Source of the DNA: a virus
IMG/VR virus record: IMGVR_UViG_3300017773_000190
Location: 1-20,989 of that record
Reading direction: 5' to 3' (one strand)
DNA length: 20,989 bases
Both the position numbers and the translations under genes were made by a program. The notes below the pieces were generated by a model. The model made no database searches. It had not been told where the DNA came from and saw only the letters and a list, made by a program, of their open reading frames with translations. This document shows positions 14,714 to 20,989 of this stretch, in pieces (position 1 is the first letter of the stretch; each line of letters begins with the position of its first letter).

Positions 14714-15649
14714 ATGGAAACATTTCTATGGGTCGAGAAGTATCGACCAAAGACAGTAGATGAATGTATATTATCTACTGAACTAAAGAAAACTTTTACA
14801 GAGTTTGTAAAAGATCAACATATACCTAATCTTATATTATCTGGGTCTGCTGGAACTGGCAAAACTACTATTGCAAAAGCAATGGTAGAAGAGATTGGTT
14901 CTACGTGGATGTTAATTAATGGTTCAGAGGAATCTGGTATTGATGTACTAAGAACTAAAATTAAAAACTTTGCATCAACTGTATCGCTAGAAGGTGGTAG
15001 AAAGTATATTATACTAGACGAGGCAGATTATCTTAATCCTCAATCAACTCAGCCTGCCTTACGTGGATTTATGGAAGAGTTTCATAAGAACTGTGGTTTT
15101 ATATTAACATGTAATTATAAGAATAGATTAATTGAACCTTTACAATCTAGATGTTCTAATATTGATTTTACAATAAGAAACGGTGAAAGAATAAAACTTG
15201 CTAAATTATTCTTTGAAAGAGTACAAGATATTCTTAACAAAGAACAAATTAAGTTTGAACCTAAAGCTATTGCTGAATTAATTAATAAGTATTTTCCCGA
15301 TTGGCGAAGATGTTTAAATGAATTACAAAGATATTCTTCTTCTGGTCAAATAGATGCAGGTATACTTGTAAATCTTTCAAGCGAAAACATAAAAGAGCTT
15401 ACAGGTTTTTTAAAAGCAAAAGAGTTTACCAATGTTCGTAAATGGATTGTTAATAATTTAGATAATGACCCATCAAGAATTTTTAGAACAATTTATAATT
15501 CTTTATATGACAATTTAGACCATAGCACAATACCACATGCAGTTGTTATTATTGCAGATTATCAATACAAATCTGCATTTGTAGCAGATCAAGAAATAAA
15601 CATGTTGGCTTGTATGACTGAATTAATGTCTCAAGTAAAGTTTAAATAA
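14714..15649 (+). CDS. 44: Clamp loader large subunit gp44
   Basis: This AAA+ ATPase of the gp44/gp62 complex loads the gp45 clamp at primer-template junctions. Residues are in family order: an N-terminal WVEKYRPKTVDE, Walker A GSAGTGKT at 44-51, Walker B LDEAD at 101-105, sensor 1 in LTCNYKN (N134), and the SRC motif at 145-147 that gives the trans arginine finger. Sensor 2 is around PDWRRCLNELQRY. The 311-aa length is typical. It starts 2 nt after the gp45 stop. Unusually, two sugar-type genes separate it from its partner gp62 (T4 has 44-62 adjacent). Confidence 0.96.
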   Translation: METFLWVEKYRPKTVDECILSTELKKTFTEFVKDQHIPNLILSGSAGTGKTTIAKAMVEEIGSTWMLINGSEESGIDVLRTKIKNFASTVSLEGGRKYIILDEADYLNPQSTQPALRGFMEEFHKNCGFILTCNYKNRLIEPLQSRCSNIDFTIRNGERIKLAKLFFERVQDILNKEQIKFEPKAIAELINKYFPDWRRCLNELQRYSSSGQIDAGILVNLSSENIKELTGFLKAKEFTNVRKWIVNNLDNDPSRIFRTIYNSLYDNLDHSTIPHAVVIIADYQYKSAFVADQEINMLACMTELMSQVKFK

Positions 15650-15665
15650 GATAAATAATGAGTCT

Positions 15666-16322
15666 ATGATGCAAAAAAACGAGTGGCATGTCGTCACAGA
15701 GTTTGAAAACAAAGTCGCAGAATTCTTTGGTGCTCCATATGCGGTTGCCACAGATTGTTGCACAAATGCTTTAGAGCTTTGCTTAAGATTAGAAAAACAA
15801 AAGCAAGGTAAAGAAGTTCGTGCTATCAAAGTTCCATTTCACACATACGTTTCAGTTCCAAACATGCTAATTAAAAATGGTTGGAAGTTTCAATGGGGTG
15901 ATGTGCATTGGCATGAGTATTATTATCTAACAAAAGAAACTATTGATGCAGCTGTGTATTGGAAAAAGAATGGTTACGAACCTGGCACCAGAATGTGTTT
16001 AAGTTTTTTTTATAGAAAACATTTAAGTACAGACAGAGGTGGCATGATACTTTTAGATAATAAAGAAGATGCTGATTTATTAAGGTTAATGTGTTACGAT
16101 GGTAGAACAAGATCAAGTGTGCCATGGAATGAACAACATATAGATGTGTTTGGTTATCATTATTATATGACACCACACAAAGCAAAAATAGGATTAAAAA
16201 ATTTTGAGAAAGTGAAAGACGTAAAACCTATGAAAAAAGATTGGGATTACTACCCAGATATTCATAAGTTGCCTGTCTATAAAAAGTTTGGTTATGAAGA
16301 GTTTGATATTAGTACAAAGTAA
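15666..16322 (+). CDS. Compact DegT/DnrJ/EryC1/StrS-type sugar aminotransferase
   Basis: This is a predicted PLP-dependent aminotransferase of the family that puts amino groups on nucleotide sugars. At 218 aa it is much shorter than the usual ~370-400 aa. The key residues survive: DCCTNALEL (30-38) for the phosphate, VPFHTYVSVPNMLIKNGW, the cofactor-ring Asp94 in IDAA, and the Schiff-base Lys118 in SFFYRKHLSTDRGG. The middle of the large domain and most of the C-terminal small domain are missing. Reading frame and catalytic set are intact, so it looks like a minimised enzyme and not a decaying gene. It sits 16 nt after gp44 and overlaps the glycosyltransferase gene by 29 bp. Product and partner substrate are unknown. 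Confidence 0.8.
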   Translation: MMQKNEWHVVTEFENKVAEFFGAPYAVATDCCTNALELCLRLEKQKQGKEVRAIKVPFHTYVSVPNMLIKNGWKFQWGDVHWHEYYYLTKETIDAAVYWKKNGYEPGTRMCLSFFYRKHLSTDRGGMILLDNKEDADLLRLMCYDGRTRSSVPWNEQHIDVFGYHYYMTPHKAKIGLKNFEKVKDVKPMKKDWDYYPDIHKLPVYKKFGYEEFDISTK

Positions 16323-17385
16323 TACTGGTCATGGACATATCAGTAGAGCAAACGCATTAGGCGAATATTTAAATGATAGAGTTATCATAACTCGACCTTT
16401 TACAGGTAAATCAAAATCAATAGACTTCTTTGGTAAAGATAAAGAGTATAACGATCTATATCAAGACTATAGAGAGTATGACCCAGATGTAGTTATTACA
16501 GAGGGTTATCCTTTTGGTCGATATGGTTGGGACCCCTTTTGGACAGAGCAAAGAGGTGAACTATGGGAACATGGCGGTATACTTGATATATTAGAACATG
16601 CAAAAGAAGCAGGTAAAAGAATATATTCTTTAGATAGAGACATACCTTGGATTAAACCAGAGGATATGTATTTCTATACTGAAAGACTTAATGAATTTTA
16701 CGATGGCATATTTTTTGCAGGTGACGATAATTTTATAGATGCAACTTTACAATTACATGAAACACCAATGATAGATTGTGAAATACATAATACAGGTTAT
16801 GTTACACTTCCATATAAAAAACCTAGTATAGATAAAAGAGATGGCATATTAGTATCAGGTGGTGATTGGTATGAACTAACTCATCATTATCAAAGATTGT
16901 TTTTACAAGTTAAAGAAAAGATGATGTGGCAAAAGATGTCATTTATAGTTGGACCAAAGACACCAAAAGATATTAGAATTATGGCAGAGAATAGAGGCAT
17001 ACATTTAATTGAAAGACCTAGTGTAAATGAATTTAGAGATTATCTATCAATACATAAAATGGCTTTTACAATGTTAGGATATATGACTTTTACAGATTTA
17101 AATATAACTAAAACACCAGCATTAGTTACACCAAATGAAGCTACTTCGTCTGAAATGTATGATGTTAATAATAATATCATTGCAACTGAGGAACCTTTTA
17201 GAGCAGATGCATATTCTAAAGCTGGTGGTTGCCATTGGTTAACAAATAATGATTTAGATGCCGACATGCTTGTTGAAGGTATCAGACAAACAAATAAAAT
17301 AAAAGAACAAGACATACCAGATATTAATTTAGATGGTGGCGAATATATAAAAAATATTATCAATAGTAAGATAGTATATAACTAA
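16294..17385 (+). CDS. GT28/MurG-like glycosyltransferase
   Basis: This is a predicted GT-B glycosyltransferase of 363 aa. The N-terminus shows the glycine-rich acceptor-side loop SNTGHGHISRA (G12-R18) after the strand SLILVQ, as in MurG and related UDP-sugar transferases. DPDVVITEG and a central hinge around GYVTLPYKKPSIDKRDGILVSGG follow. The C-terminal half has FIVGPKTPKD and the donor-side region TPALVTPNEATSSEMYD, in place of the PALLVP-type motif. The ATG at 16294 is chosen; the frame is open from a TTG at 16288, but MKSLILVQ is the natural start. It follows the aminotransferase in an overlap, so an amino-sugar donor is an attractive guess. The acceptor could be modified DNA or a surface glycan. 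Confidence 0.75.
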   Translation: MKSLILVQSNTGHGHISRANALGEYLNDRVIITRPFTGKSKSIDFFGKDKEYNDLYQDYREYDPDVVITEGYPFGRYGWDPFWTEQRGELWEHGGILDILEHAKEAGKRIYSLDRDIPWIKPEDMYFYTERLNEFYDGIFFAGDDNFIDATLQLHETPMIDCEIHNTGYVTLPYKKPSIDKRDGILVSGGDWYELTHHYQRLFLQVKEKMMWQKMSFIVGPKTPKDIRIMAENRGIHLIERPSVNEFRDYLSIHKMAFTMLGYMTFTDLNITKTPALVTPNEATSSEMYDVNNNIIATEEPFRADAYSKAGGCHWLTNNDLDADMLVEGIRQTNKIKEQDIPDINLDGGEYIKNIINSKIVYN

Positions 17386-17395
17386 GGATTAAATT

Positions 17396-17791
17396 ATGTA
17401 TGAATTGAAAGAATATCTTAATAGTATAAACTATGAAAAAAATAATCTTATGGATAGTGGTGATGTCACATGGGAAAAAAAGTATCCAGCATATGTTGTT
17501 AATAAATGCCTAGCACCTTTTAATGATACGGTCATGTTAGTAAATGAAATGAATCGTAATCATCATCTAGACAAGAAACTTCAGTATGATTTTTTACTAA
17601 ATAGTTTAAGGACACGTAGAAGGTTTGCACCTTGGATGAGGTCAAGCAAGTCCAAAAATTTAGAGTATGTAAAAGAGTATTATGGTTATAATAATGAAAA
17701 AGGAAAATCTGCTCTTAACATATTAAACGATGAACAAATAAAACAAATAAAAGAAAAGTTGAATAAAGGTGGTAAACATGGAAAACGTTAA
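17396..17791 (+). CDS. 62: Clamp loader small subunit gp62
   Basis: This small, ATP-independent subunit joins four gp44 subunits to form the clamp loader. It has 131 aa, shorter than T4 gp62 (187 aa) but typical for the compact cyanophage/marine form. That form is recognisable by YPAYVVNKCLAPFNDTVMLVNEMN, then HHLDKKLQYDFLLNSLRTRRRF and the helical LNILNDEQIKQIKEKLNKGG tail. Its position immediately before RegA matches T4. The start has an AGGA ribosome-binding site at 17386. It overlaps regA by 14 bp. The two glycan-type genes upstream are the only interruption of gp44-gp62. Confidence 0.9.
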   Translation: MYELKEYLNSINYEKNNLMDSGDVTWEKKYPAYVVNKCLAPFNDTVMLVNEMNRNHHLDKKLQYDFLLNSLRTRRRFAPWMRSSKSKNLEYVKEYYGYNNEKGKSALNILNDEQIKQIKEKLNKGGKHGKR

Positions 17792-18209
17792 ATGGTCAAG
17801 AGAGCAAATGTTGGAAGTGACTCTAAAACAACCTGACGATTTCCTTAAGGTCAGAGAGACACTTTCACGTATCGGCGTAGCATCAAGAAAAGAAAAAAAA
17901 TTATATCAATCATGTCATATACTTCACAAGCAAGGTAAGTATTACATAGTACATTTCAAAGAGCTGTTTGCATTAGATGGTAAGGAAACAAACTTATCAG
18001 AAAATGATATAGGTCGTAGAAATCGTATAGCATCATTATTAAGCGATTGGGGTTTAGTATCAATTATAGGTACAACAGAACCTATCGCACCATTAAGTCA
18101 GATTAAAATTATTTCATTTAAAGAAAAATCAGAGTGGAATTTAGAAACAAAATATAATATTGGAAAGACTAAAGAAGTGAAAAATGATGCAAAACCTATC
18201 GGAACTTAA
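17778..18209 (+). CDS. regA: Translational repressor RegA
   Basis: This RNA-binding repressor occludes initiation sites of phage early mRNAs, including replication genes. The core follows T4 RegA almost residue for residue: LEVTLKQPDDFLKVRETLSRIG, KKLYQSCHILHKQGKYYIVHFKELFALDG, then a divergent middle and ISFKEKSEWNLETKYNIGKTK. The ATG at 17778 is preferred to a GTG at 17769. It is preceded by AGGTGG and gives 143 aa, about 10 residues longer at the N-terminus than T4 RegA, plus a short C-terminal extension. It lies between gp62 and, in T4, gp43. Here four further genes come before gp43, including the FkbM-like and amidinotransferase genes. Confidence 0.96.
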   Translation: MENVKWSREQMLEVTLKQPDDFLKVRETLSRIGVASRKEKKLYQSCHILHKQGKYYIVHFKELFALDGKETNLSENDIGRRNRIASLLSDWGLVSIIGTTEPIAPLSQIKIISFKEKSEWNLETKYNIGKTKEVKNDAKPIGT

Positions 18210-18924
18210 ATCACAATTAAGAAAAATAGAGGAAATACATTTAGACTATACACCATATGAAGAGTATGGTCGATATCGTTTCCCTATTGATAAAATAAAA
18301 GAATATTCAACAGTCTATAGCATTGGTGTATCAAAAGATGTTGACATGGAAATAGCTATGGCAACAGATAATCCTAATTTAAAATTTCATTGTTTTGATG
18401 GTTCACCTGAATCAGCACAATGGTGGAAAGAAGATAGTTGGCCATTTAAACCACAAATGAAATTTCATAATGTTTGTTATGCAAAAGAAAATGGTGAAAT
18501 GCCATTTTACTATAATCCAACATTATTAGAAACTGAACTTGGATATGGTGATAATCCGTATGGTAGAGAATATAATTTAAAACCACATTTTATTAAATCA
18601 ATAGACTCTATCTATGAAGATAAAAATCAATCACATGTTATGGTTAAAACAGAAAATTTAAGTACCATGATTAAAAAACATGGTATGCCTGATTTGATTA
18701 AAGCAGATACTTGGGGAGTATGGTATGATACTTGTCGAGAAATATTAGATAACAACATACCAATTAAATGCTTTCATGTTAGAGCTCATTTATATTGTCC
18801 TAATCCTCATGAGGCAATGTTTGATATGATTGAAGTTATAGATGAATTTAAATCGAAAGGATACAACGCTTGTTTATCTCGACAGAGAGATAACTTTGGT
18901 TGTGATATGTTTTTTATAAAATGA
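18184..18924 (+). CDS. FkbM-like SAM-dependent methyltransferase
   Basis: This 246-aa protein has the layout of an FkbM-family (Methyltransf_21) O-methyltransferase. A SAM-binding first strand and loop is in VYSIGVSKDVDMEIAMA, and the acidic end of strand two is in KFHCFDGSPESAQWW. The segment DLIKADTWGVWYDTCREIL replaces the usual IDxxKIDVEGAE motif. The expected glutamate of that motif is absent (TWGVW), so activity is less certain. The C-terminus MFDMIEVIDEFKSKGYNACLSRQRDNFGCDMFFI fits the last strands. It overlaps regA by 26 bp and the amidinotransferase by ATGA, so it belongs to the same transcript. Methylation of a sugar hydroxyl is the natural guess. Confidence 0.65.
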   Translation: MMQNLSELKSQLRKIEEIHLDYTPYEEYGRYRFPIDKIKEYSTVYSIGVSKDVDMEIAMATDNPNLKFHCFDGSPESAQWWKEDSWPFKPQMKFHNVCYAKENGEMPFYYNPTLLETELGYGDNPYGREYNLKPHFIKSIDSIYEDKNQSHVMVKTENLSTMIKKHGMPDLIKADTWGVWYDTCREILDNNIPIKCFHVRAHLYCPNPHEAMFDMIEVIDEFKSKGYNACLSRQRDNFGCDMFFIK

Positions 18925-20105
18925 CAGTTTATGATGAGTGGACACCTCTTAAAAAAGTCCTAATAGGTAAAACCTATGATGTCAGTAAAGTAGAAGATGA
19001 ATTTGAGAATAAGATTCTCATGGAGTACGACAATACAGTACGAAATAGAAGCGTGGAATATGCTGATGATACTCTAGATTACACTAATCATAAAAGAGAT
19101 ATCAAAGAACAATTACCATTATACAAAGATACTTTAAAAAAAATACATGATGAAACAAATGAAGATTTAAATTTACTTGCCAAGTTGTGTCAACAGTATG
19201 GTGCTGAAGTTGTAAGACCAGATGTTATTCCTAACATTGAAGATGGTTTAAGTCACCCGATGCAATGTAGAGATACAATAGGAAAGATTGGTAATACCAT
19301 ATTCGAAGTTTACACAGCTAAAAAAGAAAGAGGTTTAGAAAACTTAAATCATCAAAAAGTAATGTTAGATGAATTTAAGAATGGTGCTAGATACATTGCA
19401 ATGCCACCAATGATGTATGAAAGTAAACCACAACAAGTCACAACAGATATAGATGAAGTAAACAGATATTGCAATGAACAGATAGAATCATATGATAATC
19501 AAAATAATATCATAGGTGATACAGCTGCTTTCTATAAATGTGGAAAACATATATTTCATACTTTTGCAAACCCTCAAGATAGATTAGGTATAAAAGAACA
19601 TTCACAAATATGTATTACTAACAATGGGTTAGAATGGTACAAAAGGGAGTTTCCTAAACACAAATTTGTTCAGATGCAAGCTTACGGACATGTAGATGGT
19701 AAGATAGCAATATTAAGACCAGGGTTAGTATTAACATGGAAAAAAGAATACGTACCAAAAATAATGGTTGACAATAATTGGGAAATCATTATAATGGACC
19801 CATCAGCAGAATATGATGGTAAAACTATAAAAGCATTGTGCGAAGAGAGAGGTGTAAAAAACTATCCTATGCCAGAGTTATTAGGTATAGCTCAAGAAAC
19901 AAGATTTGATTGTAACGTATTATCTTTAGATGAGAATACTATTATCACTTCTGGTTATGATAAGAACTTAGCTGATAAATTAAAAAAATATAACATTGAA
20001 ATGATACCTTGGGTTAATCGTTGGAACTTTTTATGGTCTGGTGGTGCTCATTGTTGTTCAGTAGATTTAAGTAGAACAGGTAAACTAGAAAATTATTTTG
20101 AATAA
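18921..20105 (+). CDS. Amidinotransferase (glycine/inosamine-phosphate type)
   Basis: This enzyme is predicted to move an amidino group from arginine to an amine, giving a guanidino product. The 394-aa length fits the family. The start DEWTPLKKVLIGK is typical. The active site shows Asp118 in CRDTIGKIGN, His257/Asp259 in GHVDG and the nucleophilic Cys in GGAHCCSVDLSR (C378, just after His377), the equivalent of the GGGxHC motif of AGAT and StrB. No residue of the catalytic set appears lost. Upstream it is coupled to the FkbM-like gene by ATGA. Together with the StrS-type aminotransferase it resembles an inosamine or amino-sugar guanidination pair. The true acceptor is unknown. Confidence 0.85.
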   Translation: MTVYDEWTPLKKVLIGKTYDVSKVEDEFENKILMEYDNTVRNRSVEYADDTLDYTNHKRDIKEQLPLYKDTLKKIHDETNEDLNLLAKLCQQYGAEVVRPDVIPNIEDGLSHPMQCRDTIGKIGNTIFEVYTAKKERGLENLNHQKVMLDEFKNGARYIAMPPMMYESKPQQVTTDIDEVNRYCNEQIESYDNQNNIIGDTAAFYKCGKHIFHTFANPQDRLGIKEHSQICITNNGLEWYKREFPKHKFVQMQAYGHVDGKIAILRPGLVLTWKKEYVPKIMVDNNWEIIIMDPSAEYDGKTIKALCEERGVKNYPMPELLGIAQETRFDCNVLSLDENTIITSGYDKNLADKLKKYNIEMIPWVNRWNFLWSGGAHCCSVDLSRTGKLENYFE

Positions 20106-20130
20106 ATTTTATACAAATATTATATTATGA
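20098..20130 (+). pseudogene. Relic of a gp43 start (about 10 codons)
   Basis: Reading from TTG at 20098 the frame gives (L/M)NKFYTNIIL and a TGA at 20128-20130. The real gp43 begins MSRFYTNIIQ. FYTNII is identical at protein level, and the DNA is identical over 19 bp. The stretch between the amidinotransferase end and the membrane-protein ATG therefore looks like a leftover 5' end of gene 43, now ending in a stop. It is too short to be functional; it records a rearrangement. Confidence 0.6.
20106..20124 (+). repeat. 19-bp direct repeat, copy 1 (upstream relic)
   Basis: The sequence ATTTTATACAAATATTATA is identical to 20488-20506. It is AT-rich, but 19 identical bases 382 bp apart are unlikely by chance. 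It lies between the amidinotransferase stop and the membrane-protein ATG. Confidence 0.85.
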
Positions 20131-20480
20131 CAGTCTTGCAAGTAACAGTTTCAACAATTATATGGTTGATCATCGTTCATATATTATATAAACGTATCAC
20201 TTACCTTAAAATAAAAGAATGCTATAGTATGTGGTTTCAACGTAAATATTGGACGGACTATAATACAGTAGAAGCATTAGCGTGGGTAACTAAAGCTATA
20301 ATTATAATACCAGGATTAATATTTAAGATAGAAATATGGTGGTTATATGTTTTTAGTTTAGTGACAAGCACTATGTTAGTGTGGGCATCAGAGAAAAAAT
20401 TATTACCAACACTTGTAGGGTTTAATACTATGTGGATTTGGCTTAGTCTTATGGTACTAGCACAACAATTAAAAATTTGA
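20127..20480 (+). CDS. Predicted multi-pass membrane protein, unknown function
   Basis: This 117-aa protein has hydrophobic segments at about residues 4-21, 50-66, 70-87 and 92-111, separated by a basic/aromatic loop (about 22-46), so three or four membrane passes are likely. I do not recognise it. No good ribosome-binding site precedes the ATG: the upstream DNA is the repeat relic of the gp43 start. Its TGA overlaps the gp43 ATG (TGATG). The 19-bp repeats before it and inside gp43 mean the gene may have entered between two copies of the gp43 start. Expression by read-through or coupling is possible, and it could influence gp43 translation. Confidence 0.75.
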   Translation: MTVLQVTVSTIIWLIIVHILYKRITYLKIKECYSMWFQRKYWTDYNTVEALAWVTKAIIIIPGLIFKIEIWWLYVFSLVTSTMLVWASEKKLLPTLVGFNTMWIWLSLMVLAQQLKI

Positions 20481-20989
20481 TGAGTAGATTTTATACAAAT
20501 ATTATACAATGGGGTAACAATCTTTTATTGAGAGAGATTGTAAATGGTGAACGTATTAATCGTAGGGTTAAATATTCGCCAACTATGTTTTGTCCTGTTA
20601 TGAGAGAAACAAAATATAAAACTTTACAAGGCAAATATGTTATGCCTATTAAACATGAAACAATCAAAGAAGCAAAGAACTGGGTACAACAATACGAAGA
20701 TCAACCTCATCTAGTATATGGTAATACCAACTTTCAATTTAGTTATTTGTATGAACAATATCCTAATCTTGAATGGAATATGGATGAAGTATTAATTATT
20801 ACAATTGATATAGAAGTTGCTTGTGAAAATGGTTTCCCAAATCCTCAAGAAGCTTCTGAAGAATTATTATCTATTACAATTAAAAATCAACAAAACAAAC
20901 AGATATTTGTATGGGGTGTAGGTAAATTTAAAACAGAAAGAAAAGACGTTGTTTATATTGAGTGTGATAATGAATACGAATTACTTACA
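20480..20989 (+). CDS. 43: DNA polymerase gp43, family B (N-terminal part)
   Basis: This is the replicative polymerase with 3'-5' proofreading, cut by the right edge after 170 codons. The N-terminus MSRFYTNIIQWGNN...SPTMFCPV follows the T4 gp43 layout (FYISIETVGNN...LPTMFRHC). The exonuclease I motif is visible in ITIDIEVACENGFP with D110 and E112, equivalent to T4 D112/E114. The remaining exonuclease and polymerase motifs lie outside the window. The ATG overlaps the TGA of the membrane-protein gene, and no clear Shine-Dalgarno precedes it, so translation probably relies on coupling. The second copy of the 19-bp repeat (20488-20506) lies within codons 3-9. Confidence 0.96.
   Translation, partial: MSRFYTNIIQWGNNLLLREIVNGERINRRVKYSPTMFCPVMRETKYKTLQGKYVMPIKHETIKEAKNWVQQYEDQPHLVYGNTNFQFSYLYEQYPNLEWNMDEVLIITIDIEVACENGFPNPQEASEELLSITIKNQQNKQIFVWGVGKFKTERKDVVYIECDNEYELLT
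20488..20506 (+). repeat. 19-bp direct repeat, copy 2 (inside gp43)
   Basis: ATTTTATACAAATATTATA is the second copy of the repeat at 20106-20124. Here it encodes the gp43 residues around FYTNII, so this copy is the functional one and the upstream copy is the derived one. Confidence 0.85.

Noticed and set aside
15650-15657. GATAAATA resembling a late promoter before the aminotransferase
   Set aside because: It lies only 8 bp from the ATG, which would leave almost no leader, and this AT-rich motif arises easily by chance.
1-20989. CRISPR arrays, insertion sequences, tRNAs, rRNAs
   Set aside because: No regular repeat-spacer pattern, transposase motif or foldable tRNA was found; only the short repeats listed above are visible.

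Overview
The window is a gene-dense, AT-rich (roughly 30% GC by eye) stretch of a T4-like (Tevenvirinae-type) marine myovirus genome. Every supported gene is on the + strand, and most neighbours overlap (ATGA, TAATG) or nearly touch. The core is the T4 replication/recombination block in its classical order: gp47, gp46, then gp45 (clamp), gp44 and gp62 (clamp loader), RegA and the N-terminus of gp43 (DNA polymerase). The low GC, the Hsp20 gene, the CobS-like ATPase and the cyanophage-like compact gp62 point to a phage of an AT-rich marine bacterium. A SAR11/Pelagibacter-type host is my best guess, but it is inference.

Layout. (1) 1-3769: end of an unidentified gene, gp47, an MT-A70 adenine methyltransferase, a small membrane protein, gp46 and a 46-aa ORF. 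(2) 3769-8683: an accessory cassette with a radical SAM protein whose core and cysteine-rich C-terminal part are separate ORFs, a NodU/TobZ-type carbamoyltransferase, two paralogous SGNH-hydrolase-like proteins, and a glycosyltransferase-like protein between them. (3) 8684-8859: an unusually GC-rich intergenic segment ending in a promoter. (4) 8860-12391: a VWA protein with an HExxH motif (CobT-like) and a MoxR/CobS-like AAA+ ATPase, each with its own promoter. (5) 12392-14071: Hsp20 between two hairpin/promoter elements, then a coiled-coil protein, an unknown protein and a DUF3310-like protein. (6) 14037-20989: the replisome operon gp45-gp44-gp62-regA-gp43. It is interrupted after gp44 by a compact sugar aminotransferase and a GT28/MurG-like glycosyltransferase, and after regA by an FkbM-like methyltransferase, an amidinotransferase and a membrane protein.

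How the genes may work together. The replication proteins form the usual phage replisome and recombination machinery. The accessory enzymes (StrS-like aminotransferase, amidinotransferase, carbamoyltransferase, two glycosyltransferase-like proteins, methyltransferase, radical SAM, SGNH proteins) look like a dispersed pathway that builds and decorates an amino- or guanidino-sugar or another small moiety. The target (phage DNA, virion or host surface) cannot be told from sequence. The clearest structural oddity is a 19-bp direct repeat. One copy lies in the first codons of gp43. The other lies 382 bp upstream within a 10-codon relic of a gp43 start, so the membrane-protein gene appears to have been inserted at the gp43 start.
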